From Fen731 sp964481885 (GTDB taxonomy: Bacteria > Actinomycetota > Humimicrobiia > Humimicrobiales > Humimicrobiaceae): a stretch of DNA of 64,000 bases. Position numbers and translations under genes: made by a program. The notes under the pieces are model-generated. The model was not told the origin of the DNA, made no database searches, and saw only the letters and a program-made list of their open reading frames with translations. Numbering within the stretch: position 1 is the stretch's first letter; each line of letters starts with the position of its first letter. The stretch lies in contig CAYZUS010000010.1 in the NCBI GenBank assembly GCA_964481885.1, forward strand, positions 1-64,000. The letters run 5' to 3'. Below are positions 16,919-24,678 of this stretch, piece after piece.

Positions 16919-17863
16919 AAAGAAGTTCAAAGTAAAAATGTAGATATATCAGGGAAAATCTTTACCAACAAGAAAAGAAAATCCCTGCAGGTACAAACTT
17001 TCGACTTTAAAAGGCCGGCAAAGTTTTCAAAAGATCAGTTCAGAATTCTTGAAATGATCTATAACTCGTTTGGAAGAATTGCGGAAACTAACCTTTCGGT
17101 ACAATTAAGGACACTTGCAGAAATCAGGATTCTTAGCATAGAGCAGAAAACTTTTGCGGAATACATAGAGTCTCTTCCGGAACTTTGTTATTTAAACATA
17201 ATTGGATCTACCGCATTTAAAGCTGATACAATCCTGCAGTTTGACAACAAACTGATTTTTATAATACTTGACAGGCTGCTGGGTGGCAAAGGAGAAGAGG
17301 TACAGAACAGGGAGTTTACAGACATTGAGGTTAGCATTGTTCAGGGAATAATCAATGAATTTCTTTCCACCTTAAAGGATGCCTGGACAAATATTGTTGA
17401 ATTAAGTTTTAAAATAAAAAGCGAAGAGACAAACCCGCAGTTCGTCAGGGTAATCCCCTTAAATGAAATGTGTGCAGTTATAGAATTTGAAATGAAGATA
17501 GGGCAAAAGGCCGGAAAATTTTCATTCTGCCTGCCATTTATGGCAATTGAGTCAGTGCTTGGCAAACTGACAACAAGAAGATGGTTTGCTGAGAGTGAAG
17601 AAAATTCTGAAGAAAGAAACAGGGCGCTTATGCTCCAAAGCCTGGTGGACGCAGAGCTTCCTGCATGTGTAATCCTTGGCCGGACTGAAATATCTCTTCA
17701 TGATTTAAAAACCCTGGAAATTGGAGATGTTATAAAACTGGACCAGAATATTTACAGGGACCTTGATTTAACTATTGAGGGAAATCAGGTTTTTAAGGTG
17801 CAGGCTGGGAAAATCAGCAATAATCTTGCTGTTCAGATTGTAAAAGTAATGGAAGTTTCCTGA
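16907..17863 (+). CDS. fliM: Flagellar motor switch protein FliM
   Basis: FliM is a C-ring protein that normally binds phosphorylated CheY. The 318-residue protein has the middle CheC-like domain (FDFKRPAKFSKDQFRILEMI, LPELCYLNIIGS, LIFIILDRLLGGKG, LNEMCAVIEFEMKIG) and a C-terminal SpoA domain (LGRTEISLHDLKTLEIGDVI). The usual N-terminal CheY-docking peptide (LSQxEIDxLL) is not visible: the N-terminus is short and basic. Upstream frames offer no better start. Confidence 0.94.
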   Translation: MQVKKEVQSKNVDISGKIFTNKKRKSLQVQTFDFKRPAKFSKDQFRILEMIYNSFGRIAETNLSVQLRTLAEIRILSIEQKTFAEYIESLPELCYLNIIGSTAFKADTILQFDNKLIFIILDRLLGGKGEEVQNREFTDIEVSIVQGIINEFLSTLKDAWTNIVELSFKIKSEETNPQFVRVIPLNEMCAVIEFEMKIGQKAGKFSFCLPFMAIESVLGKLTTRRWFAESEENSEERNRALMLQSLVDAELPACVILGRTEISLHDLKTLEIGDVIKLDQNIYRDLDLTIEGNQVFKVQAGKISNNLAVQIVKVMEVS

Positions 17864-17982
17864 ATTTTTAAAAAAATAATTAATCAGTTAAAAACAGGAA
17901 AATATTTATAGCCGGATAATTACAGATTATGAAAGTTATAATTAAGGCATGGGAATTTGCATAAAGAAAGGTTGAGATAGAA

Positions 17983-18387
17983 ATGGCAAAAAGTAATGAT
18001 CCAAACGGAAAGATTACAATCGAGGAACCAACAAACGAGGCCCTTGAAACAACACCAGTAAACAGTGAAATCAAGAAGGTTGGTTTCCCAAGCTTCAAAG
18101 GAGCCATGAAGGAAAAAACTGAGAACTCACTTGATTTACTGTTTGATATCCAGATGAAAGTTGTTGTCGAGCTTGGGAGAACGGTGCTTAAGATAAAAGA
18201 TATACTGGAACTTGGACCTGGCTCCATAATTGAATTGGACAAGCTTTCCGGTGAGCCGGTTGATATTCTGGTAAATGGCAGTCTGGTGGCCAAAGGTGAA
18301 GTAGTTGTAATTGATGAAAATTTTGCAATCAGGATAAGTGATGTTGCGATGGGCAGAGAAAACGAAGGAACTGAGAATGCAAATTAA
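17983..18387 (+). CDS. fliN: Flagellar motor switch protein FliN
   Basis: FliN forms the base of the C-ring. The 134-residue protein has a polar N-terminal extension of about 45 residues and a C-terminal SpoA domain (LLFDIQMKVVVELGRTVLKI, LGPGSIIELDKLSGEPVDIL, EVVVIDENFAIRI). It lacks the CheC-like phosphatase domain of the longer FliY. AAAGAAAGG lies upstream of the ATG. The 3' end overlaps fliO by 11 bases. Confidence 0.94.
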   Translation: MAKSNDPNGKITIEEPTNEALETTPVNSEIKKVGFPSFKGAMKEKTENSLDLLFDIQMKVVVELGRTVLKIKDILELGPGSIIELDKLSGEPVDILVNGSLVAKGEVVVIDENFAIRISDVAMGRENEGTENAN

Positions 18388-19060
18388 TTATCCAAACGAT
18401 AATAAATTTTTTAATTTTTTTAAAAAATTAAACAGGAAGTGGCTATATATCGGGATTTTTTTCTTTATTGCCCTGATTGGCTTTATATATTTCTATTATA
18501 GTTCCGGTACGGCTGCTTCTTCGGCAGGACTGGGCATGAATACCCTGTCAACTGCCAATGCAGCAGGCTCAGTCACAACAACGGATCTTGCAGCTGCAAA
18601 CAACCAGCTTTTAAGTGAAATCAATAATGAACTTACGCAAACTACACAGGCTGGTACAGTGGCAGCGGCTCAGCCGCAACCGGCGGCAGGCAGCGTAGTC
18701 TATACTTTTTTAAAAGTAATTCTCGGGCTTGCAGTAATAATTGTACTTATATACCTGACAGTTTTCCTGCTCCGTTTTTTTAATAAAAACAAGGTAAATT
18801 CTGCAGTCAGGCTAAAAGCAGGTAAAAACCTTATAAAGGTATTAGACAGTGCAAACATCTCAGCAAACAAATCCATACAGTTGGTAAGTGTTGCCGGCAA
18901 GATGATAATAATTGGAGTAACCGACAGCACAATCAGTTTTCTTTCCGAAGTGGCTCCCGGAAAAACAAAAGATGTTGAAGAATTTTTACAGGATACACAG
19001 GGCGAAGAACCGGCCAAAACAAGCTTTAAAAGTATGCTTTCAAATTATTTTAAAAAATAA
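18377..19060 (+). CDS. fliO: Flagellar biosynthesis protein FliO
   Basis: FliO helps assemble the FliP ring of the export gate. The 227-residue protein has two hydrophobic segments (about residues 21-39 and 115-137), an Ala/Thr/Gln-rich stretch between them, and a C-terminal FliO domain (NLIKVLDSANISANKSIQLV, SVAGKMIIIGVT). Most FliO proteins have one membrane segment; the first here could be a signal anchor. ATG 18377 follows GAAGGAA and overlaps the end of fliN. The position before fliP confirms the call. Confidence 0.85.
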   Translation: MQINYPNDNKFFNFFKKLNRKWLYIGIFFFIALIGFIYFYYSSGTAASSAGLGMNTLSTANAAGSVTTTDLAAANNQLLSEINNELTQTTQAGTVAAAQPQPAAGSVVYTFLKVILGLAVIIVLIYLTVFLLRFFNKNKVNSAVRLKAGKNLIKVLDSANISANKSIQLVSVAGKMIIIGVTDSTISFLSEVAPGKTKDVEEFLQDTQGEEPAKTSFKSMLSNYFKK

Positions 19061-19224
19061 GGGAACATTGTGAACAATTGGATTCTAAAAAATAACCCGG
19101 CATTTGGCAAGTTTGGATAGTAAAAAAGTAAAATAAAATAATAAACAGGTTCTACAAATAGTGGACAAGCAAAATTAAATAATAAATAGTTTAAATTAGT
19201 AATAAACAGTTCATATAAATAAAA

Positions 19225-19884
19225 ATGTTAGACATTCTAAAAACTTCATCAGGAGCTGGCAGCTCAAACTGGATGCAGATACTTGTCCTTATGACAGTTC
19301 TGGCACTTATACCAACTATCCTGATCATGACCACTTCATTTACAAGGATAATAATAGTCCTGTCATTTACAAGAAACGCATTAGGTACACAGCAGATGCC
19401 GTCAAACCAGATACTTGTTGGTATAGCACTTTTCCTGACCATATTTATTATGGGTCCAAAAATAAACATTATCAACCAGGAGGCCATACAACCATACTTG
19501 AAAAACACCATAACGCAGGAACAGGCAATTAAAAGTGCCGAAAAACCTTTAAGAGAATTTATGCTCAAACAGACCAGGAGCAAGGATATTGCACTATTTA
19601 TCAAGCTCTCGCAGACACCAAAACCATCTGTAGTTGAAGATATTCCTACTACAGTTTTAATTCCGGCATTTATAATCAGTGAATTAAGGACAGCCTTTCA
19701 GATGGGTTTTTTAATATATATACCTTTTCTTCTTATAGATATTGTTGTTTCGACGGTGCTGATGTCAATGGGTATGATGATGGTGCCGCCTGTCATGATA
19801 TCGCTTCCGTTTAAGATACTGCTGTTTGTCATGATCGACGGCTGGTATATTCTTATTAATTCGCTCGTATCATCATTCAGGTAG
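19225..19884 (+). CDS. fliP: Flagellar export gate protein FliP
   Basis: FliP is the pentameric core of the export gate. The 219-residue protein has the signatures IILMTTSFTRII-like (ILIMTTSFTRIIIVLSFTRN), ALGTQQMPSNQILVGIALFL, and the C-terminal FLIYIPFLLIDIVVSTVLMS and GMMMVPPVMISLPFKI. Four membrane segments are evident. The cleaved N-terminal signal of many FliP proteins is absent, which is common in Gram-positive-type sequences. No strong ribosome binding site is visible. fliQ follows after 17 bases. Confidence 0.96.
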   Translation: MLDILKTSSGAGSSNWMQILVLMTVLALIPTILIMTTSFTRIIIVLSFTRNALGTQQMPSNQILVGIALFLTIFIMGPKINIINQEAIQPYLKNTITQEQAIKSAEKPLREFMLKQTRSKDIALFIKLSQTPKPSVVEDIPTTVLIPAFIISELRTAFQMGFLIYIPFLLIDIVVSTVLMSMGMMMVPPVMISLPFKILLFVMIDGWYILINSLVSSFR

Positions 19885-19901
19885 CAAACTCAGGGAGTAA
19901 A

Positions 19902-20174
19902 ATGAACCAGGAATTTATAATATATCTCGGATCAAGGGCCCTGATGGTTGTGGCACAGGTTGCTGGTCCGGTACTTCTTGCCTCAATGATTATAGGCGTT
20001 GTTATTGCAGTTTTCCAGGCGGCCACACAGATAAATGAAATGACGCTTACATTTATTCCCAAGATAGTTGCTGTTGCTGTCATTTTGCTTCTTCTGGGGT
20101 CATGGATGGGCACCAAAATGATAAGTTTTACAACTGAGTTATTTATGGCTATCCCTAACCTGGTTGGCTCATAG
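19902..20174 (+). CDS. fliQ: Flagellar export gate protein FliQ
   Basis: FliQ wraps the outside of the FliP/FliR gate. The 90-residue protein has two membrane helices (about residues 13-37 and 50-72) and the family block GPVLLASMIIGVVIAVFQAA, TQINEMTLTFIPKI. CAGGGAG precedes the ATG. Length is standard. Confidence 0.96.
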   Translation: MNQEFIIYLGSRALMVVAQVAGPVLLASMIIGVVIAVFQAATQINEMTLTFIPKIVAVAVILLLLGSWMGTKMISFTTELFMAIPNLVGS

Positions 20175-20242
20175 CTGAGATTTGTAACTGCTCTGTTGTG
20201 CCGGGTTATCTTGAGTTTATCAAACAGGTTTGATTAAAATTA

Positions 20243-20896
20243 ATGGGAAATTTATTTTTTATTTTAAATTCAGTATCAGCCAATATAATGCCATTTTTTA
20301 TGGTGTTTACAAGGGTTGCGGCTGTNNNNNNNNNNNNNNNNNNNNNNNNNNNNNNNNNNNNNNNNNNNNNNNNNNNNNNNNNNNNNNNNNNNNNNNNNNN
20401 NNNNNNNNNNNNNNNNNNNNNNNNNGGCTTTGGTTTTTCCTCGGTGCTTGACCCGATTAATAATTCCAATACTACTGTGACATCAGATTTTTATACCATT
20501 ATTGCAACCACACTTTTTTTTACGATTGGCGGGCACAGGACACTGATAACAGGTATCGCGCAAAGTTATACACTTGTGCCGTTAGGCACTTTTACCATAA
20601 ACTCCACCAGTATGCAGATGCTGGCAAGGTCTTTCTCAGAAATATTTTTAGTCGCATTAAAAATTGCAGCTCCCTTAATGGCCGCACTTTTTCTTACAGA
20701 GGTGGTGCTTGCGCTTCTTTCCAGGGCAATCCCGTCAATGAATATCTTTGTGATTGGTTTTCCCATAAAAATTGCAGTTTCGGTCCTTATAACCGGATTT
20801 ACCCTTGTTAATACTGTTCCGTATTTTGAAGTACTTTTTAAGGACAGCTTTATCAACATTGATTATTTTTTAAAAGCGATGCGCCTGAGGGGATAG
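20243..20896 (+). CDS. fliR: Flagellar export gate protein FliR, interrupted by an assembly gap
   Basis: FliR completes the export gate. The N-terminal 27 residues (NSVSANIMPFFMVFTRVAA) and the part after the gap (GFGFSSVLDP, FTIGGHRTLITGIAQSYTLVPLG, KIAAPLMAALFLTEVVLALL) are clear FliR. The gap of exactly 100 N at 20326-20425 is a scaffold placeholder. FliR proteins are near 255-260 residues, while the drawn frame gives 217, so the true missing DNA is probably about 200 bases or more. The gene itself need not be broken. Confidence 0.9.
   Translation: MGNLFFILNSVSANIMPFFMVFTRVAAXXXXXXXXXXXXXXXXXXXXXXXXXXXXXXXXXXGFGFSSVLDPINNSNTTVTSDFYTIIATTLFFTIGGHRTLITGIAQSYTLVPLGTFTINSTSMQMLARSFSEIFLVALKIAAPLMAALFLTEVVLALLSRAIPSMNIFVIGFPIKIAVSVLITGFTLVNTVPYFEVLFKDSFINIDYFLKAMRLRG
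20326..20425. other. Assembly gap (100 N)
   Basis: A run of exactly 100 N inside fliR. The round size marks it as a placeholder of unknown length. Confidence 0.99.
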
Positions 20897-20908
20897 TGAG
20901 CTTTAAAT

Positions 20909-21976
20909 ATGTCAGAAAATGACGGCCGTACTGAACCGGCAACAGGTAAAAAGCGATCAGAAGAAAGAAAAAAAGGGCATGTATGCAAAACAGCGGAGCT
21001 TAGCCCTGCCCTTATTCTCTTGATGAGTTTTGTATTATTAAACGGTTATGGAAAAAATATTTTTGAAAGCCTTAAAGAATATATGTTTCAGACCATCAAC
21101 AGCCTTCCATACAAAACCTTTTCTTTTGAATATTTAAATGAGGTGGCGACCAACACAATGCTGGTCTTTGCCAAAGCTACGGCTCCTTTTCTGCTTGTAA
21201 TAGTTTTTATCGGACTTGTTGCCAACATAGCCCAGGTCAAATGGCTGGTATCATTTAAATATATGGATGATTGGGCACAGAAATTTAATGTGGCAAAAGG
21301 GATAAAAAATATGTTTTCCCTAAATATTTTTGTAAAACTTGCAAAAGATATTGTCAAGGTCTCGCTTGTAATACTTGTAGGATATAACCTTATAAAAAAC
21401 AATCTTCTGCAGATTATTCTTTTTACAGGCCAGGAACCTTCAGTGGTGATGGAACAGCTTGGCAAATTTATTTATCAGTTTGGATCAAGGGCCGCTTTTA
21501 TACTTCTGGCGATAGCTTTTGTTGATTATTTCTACCAGAAAAAACAGTTTGAAAAAAGCATAATGATGACCAAACAGGAAGTAAAAGATGAGTTTAAGAG
21601 CCAGGAAGGTGACCCGCTGGTCAAATCAACGATCCGAGGCAAACAGCGTGCGCTTGCAAGAAAGAGAATGATGCAGGCAATCCCAACAGCCGATGTTGTT
21701 ATTACGAACCCGACAACATTTGCTGTTGCATTAAAGTATGAGGCTGACAGTGAAGCGCCTGTAGTCGTTGCCAAGGGCATCAGGCTCGTTGCAGAGAAAA
21801 TAAAAGAAATAGCAATTGAAAATGGAATACCGGTTGTGGAAAACGTTTTTGTTGCGCAGACTTTATACTGGCAGGTGGAGATAGGCCAGAAGGTTCCGCC
21901 ATTTTTATATTATGCTGTTGCGGAAATCCTGGCATATGTCTATAAGATGAAAAATAATTTTTCGATGGCACATTAA
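20909..21976 (+). CDS. flhB: Flagellar export switch protein FlhB with NPTT cleavage motif
   Basis: FlhB controls the switch from rod/hook to filament export after self-cleavage between Asn and Pro of an NPTH loop. The 355-residue protein has the N-terminal region (GRTEPATGKKRSEERKKG), four membrane segments and the C-terminal cytoplasmic domain (TNPTTFAVALKYE, APVVVAKGIRLVAEKIKEIA, PPFLYYAVAEILAYVY). The loop reads NPTT rather than NPTH, so the His that assists cleavage is Thr here. The length is normal. It lies 12 bases after fliR and 36 before flhA. Confidence 0.95.
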   Translation: MSENDGRTEPATGKKRSEERKKGHVCKTAELSPALILLMSFVLLNGYGKNIFESLKEYMFQTINSLPYKTFSFEYLNEVATNTMLVFAKATAPFLLVIVFIGLVANIAQVKWLVSFKYMDDWAQKFNVAKGIKNMFSLNIFVKLAKDIVKVSLVILVGYNLIKNNLLQIILFTGQEPSVVMEQLGKFIYQFGSRAAFILLAIAFVDYFYQKKQFEKSIMMTKQEVKDEFKSQEGDPLVKSTIRGKQRALARKRMMQAIPTADVVITNPTTFAVALKYEADSEAPVVVAKGIRLVAEKIKEIAIENGIPVVENVFVAQTLYWQVEIGQKVPPFLYYAVAEILAYVYKMKNNFSMAH

Positions 21977-22012
21977 ATAGTTTTTAAAAAATAGAAAGCG
22001 GCAAAGAAGTAT

Positions 22013-24100
22013 ATGAACAGAGTCTCACTCGGAAAACTACTGGTTTCAAACAGGGATGTGCTTATAACCCTTATGATCGTAATGATCGTCCTTATGATGA
22101 TTATTCCGTTGCCTGCATTTTTGCTGGACTTTTTGCTTTCATTTAACATAGCGTTGAGTGTAGTAATCTTTCTAATATCTCTTTACACTCTAAAACCCCT
22201 GGACTTTTCTATTTTTCCATCTGTTTTGCTGGTTTCGACACTTTTCCGGCTTTCCCTGAATATATCCACAACAAGGCTCATATTATTAAACGGCTATGCC
22301 GGCAAGGTAATAGAGTCTTTCGGTAATTTTGTTATCGGCGGAAACTATATTGTAGGAATAGTTGTATTTATTATCCTTATTATAGTTAATTTTGTGGTAA
22401 TAACACAGGGCGCAAGCAGGGTGGCAGAAGTTGCAGCCAGGTTTACCCTTGACGCAATGCCAGGCAAGCAGATGTCTATTGACGCAGACTTAAATGCGGG
22501 CATTTTAACCGACGAAGAAGCCAAGAGCCAGAGAAAAGATATTTCCAAACAGGCGGAATTTTATGGCGCAATGGATGGGGCCAGCAAGTTCGTGAGGGGA
22601 GATGCAACAGCAGGCATCCTTATTGTTGTAATAAATCTTATAGGAGGAGTGGCCATAGGAGCCATTCAGCAAAAGCTGCCAATAATGGAAGCTCTGCAGA
22701 AATATGCGCTTCTGACGGTTGGTGACGGTATCGTAACACAGATACCGGCACTTCTTGTATCAGTGGCCACCGGAATGATAGTTACAAGAGCAGCATCTGA
22801 CAGCAACCTTGGCGACCAGATATCACTGCAATTCCTTGCTCAGCCAAGAGCGATCTCTATCAGCGGGGTAATAGTCTTTATGGTGGGATTTCTTCCGGGT
22901 ATGCCCAAAGTAGCTTTTTTTGTTATTGGACTGGTGCTTGTCGGAATTGCATTTTTACAGTTCAGGCGCATTAAAAAAGACACAGCAACAAAAAAACAGG
23001 AAACAGAGGATCAGGCTAAACTTGAAGCTTTGCCTGCAGATGATTATGAGGAAGTACTGAAAGTTGACAGTATAGAAATTGAGCTGGGATATGAACTTGT
23101 AAGCATAGTCGAATCAGGGGACCATGGGAATTTATCCTTCAGGATAGACCTTATAAGAAAACAGATTATTTCTGAAACTGGATTTATAGTTCCGCCAATC
23201 AGGATAAGGGACAATATCCAGCTTCAGGACAACCATTATGTTGTCAAGATAAAAGGTGTTGAAATAACAGAAAACGAACTTTTTATCCAGGACTATCTGA
23301 TATTAAATCCTGACAACGCCGGTTTTGAGATAGAAGGAAAGGATACTGTGGAGCCGGTGTTTAATCTTCCTGCCAGATGGATCAGCGCAAAGAACAGGCA
23401 GCTGGCAGATATAAAAGGTTATACGGTCATAGATCCTGTGTCACTTCTGGTAACCCATCTGACAGAAATAATAAAAGAATATGCAAGCGACCTTTTTGGT
23501 CTGCAGGATGTCCAGAAACTGCTTGACAGACTGTCAGAGACTAATCCTGTTGTTGTAAAAGAGGTAATACCAAACCTTATTAGTTTAAGCGACCTGGCAT
23601 TGGTTCTTAAAAATCTTTTAAATGAAAGAATTCCTATTAAGAATCTTGCAACAATTCTTGAAACCATTTCTTCAAAAGCCAAGGTTACAAAGAATGTCGA
23701 AGTGCTTACTGAATATGTAAGGCAGGGCCTTGCAAGGTCGATTACCAAAATGTATGAGAATCCTCCCGGTGCTCTTTCAGTTATAGTTGTTGACCCGGAA
23801 GTTGAACAGAAAGTAATCGATTCACTGCAGCAGACCGAGCACGGCATACGAAGCATACTTGATCCTGAATACGTTAAAAACCTGATGACAAAAATAGAGG
23901 AAGAAGCAAAAAGGGTATCGGTCCAGGGATTTGTGCCGATAATATTATGCCTTACTCCGGTAAGGTCACAGTTCAAGCAGATTGCTGAAAGGATAAAACC
24001 AAAAGTCGTTGTCCTGTCATATGATGAGATTATAAATGATATAAAAATAGAGCCTGTAGGAATGATAAGATTCAGGGAATTCTCAAAAGCAAGAACTTAA
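22013..24100 (+). CDS. flhA: Flagellar export gate protein FlhA
   Basis: FlhA forms the nonameric export platform that couples the proton gradient and docks chaperone-substrate complexes. The 695-residue protein has eight membrane segments in its N-terminal half, the FHIPEP-type block (STLFRLSLNISTTRLILLNG, GDATAGILIVVINLIGGVAI), and a cytoplasmic C-domain starting about residue 340 (YELVSIVESGDHGNL, VIDPVSLLVTHLTEIIKEYA). It is full-length. Its last codons and stop are tandemly duplicated (24087-24110). flhF and flhG, which often follow, are absent. Confidence 0.97.
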   Translation: MNRVSLGKLLVSNRDVLITLMIVMIVLMMIIPLPAFLLDFLLSFNIALSVVIFLISLYTLKPLDFSIFPSVLLVSTLFRLSLNISTTRLILLNGYAGKVIESFGNFVIGGNYIVGIVVFIILIIVNFVVITQGASRVAEVAARFTLDAMPGKQMSIDADLNAGILTDEEAKSQRKDISKQAEFYGAMDGASKFVRGDATAGILIVVINLIGGVAIGAIQQKLPIMEALQKYALLTVGDGIVTQIPALLVSVATGMIVTRAASDSNLGDQISLQFLAQPRAISISGVIVFMVGFLPGMPKVAFFVIGLVLVGIAFLQFRRIKKDTATKKQETEDQAKLEALPADDYEEVLKVDSIEIELGYELVSIVESGDHGNLSFRIDLIRKQIISETGFIVPPIRIRDNIQLQDNHYVVKIKGVEITENELFIQDYLILNPDNAGFEIEGKDTVEPVFNLPARWISAKNRQLADIKGYTVIDPVSLLVTHLTEIIKEYASDLFGLQDVQKLLDRLSETNPVVVKEVIPNLISLSDLALVLKNLLNERIPIKNLATILETISSKAKVTKNVEVLTEYVRQGLARSITKMYENPPGALSVIVVDPEVEQKVIDSLQQTEHGIRSILDPEYVKNLMTKIEEEAKRVSVQGFVPIILCLTPVRSQFKQIAERIKPKVVVLSYDEIINDIKIEPVGMIRFREFSKART

Positions 24101-24110
24101 GCAAGAACTT
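24087..24110 (+). repeat. 12-base perfect tandem duplication at the flhA stop
   Basis: AAGCAAGAACTT is repeated exactly (24087-24098, 24099-24110), so the sequence Ala-Arg-Thr-stop appears twice in frame. The first TAA (24098-24100) ends flhA. Confidence 0.9.
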
Positions 24111-24162
24111 AAAAATGAGATCAGGACATTATTAAATGTTTTTACTTTTTATTAAATATTTG

Positions 24163-24204
24163 CCTGCAGATTAAAGAATTTTAGTCCTGCAGATTAAAGA
24201 ATTT
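24163..24204. repeat. 19-base direct repeat, 23-base period
   Basis: CCTGCAGATTAAAGAATTT lies at 24163-24181 and 24186-24204 in the spacer between flhA and the small membrane protein gene. Confidence 0.9.
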
Positions 24205-24241
24205 GGTCCCGGCGATTCGAAAATATTAGAGGTGTGTAAAC

Positions 24242-24577
24242 ATGGCAGAAAATCCTATTAAGAACTTCCAGGATGATGAGGATGATAATAACGATATGGA
24301 AGAAAATAATGAAAACGCTGCCGGGGCAAATAAGCCGGGAGAATTTAACGCGCCCAATGATACGGACAGCCCGCCGTCAAAACCGAGTGTCAAAATAAAT
24401 ATGGTGAATTTTAAATGGCACTGGGTGGCCGTGTTTGCAGTGGCCGTCATTGTGATTTATCTAAGCCTTCTAAATGGCGTATCCCTCGAAACTGCTCTGA
24501 TAAGGGCCCTGTACAGTACTGCAATTTTCTGGGTTATTGCCGAGGTCGTAGACTGGGTAATTCATAAGATGAAATAG
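24242..24577 (+). CDS. Small acidic membrane protein, unknown function
   Basis: This 111-residue protein is not recognised. Residues 9-45 are very acidic and Asn-rich (DDEDDNNDMEENNENA). Two hydrophobic segments follow (about 60-80 WHWVAVFAVAVIVIYLSLL and 88-108). AGAGGTG precedes the ATG. It is last in the flagellar run, in the slot where flhF/flhG often sit, but shares no motif with them. The last 25 or so codons are duplicated in decayed form just downstream. Membrane location is inferred from hydrophobicity. Confidence 0.7.
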   Translation: MAENPIKNFQDDEDDNNDMEENNENAAGANKPGEFNAPNDTDSPPSKPSVKINMVNFKWHWVAVFAVAVIVIYLSLLNGVSLETALIRALYSTAIFWVIAEVVDWVIHKMK

Positions 24578-24677
24578 CTTCCATTCAGGGGTATTCTTCT
24601 TGTTACTGCAATTTTCCCGGTTATTAAAGAGAATACAGACCGGGCAAATCATAAGATAAAACAGCTTCCACACAAGG
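24517..24677. repeat. Decayed in-frame duplication of the preceding gene's 3' end
   Basis: 24517-24590 and 24604-24677 align without gaps over 74 bases at about three-quarters identity. The period is 87 bases, exactly 29 codons, so the second copy stays in the same frame past the TAG stop and reads VTAIFPVIKEN..., HKIK against STAIFWVIAEV..., HKMK. The second copy abuts the 3' end of the CheR-like gene on the other strand. Confidence 0.8.
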
Positions 24678-24678
24678 T

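Noticed and set aside
19090..19120. Sigma-54 promoter (TTGGCA...TTGC) before fliP
   Set aside because: TTGGCAAG is present but the -12 GC is not at the required spacing.
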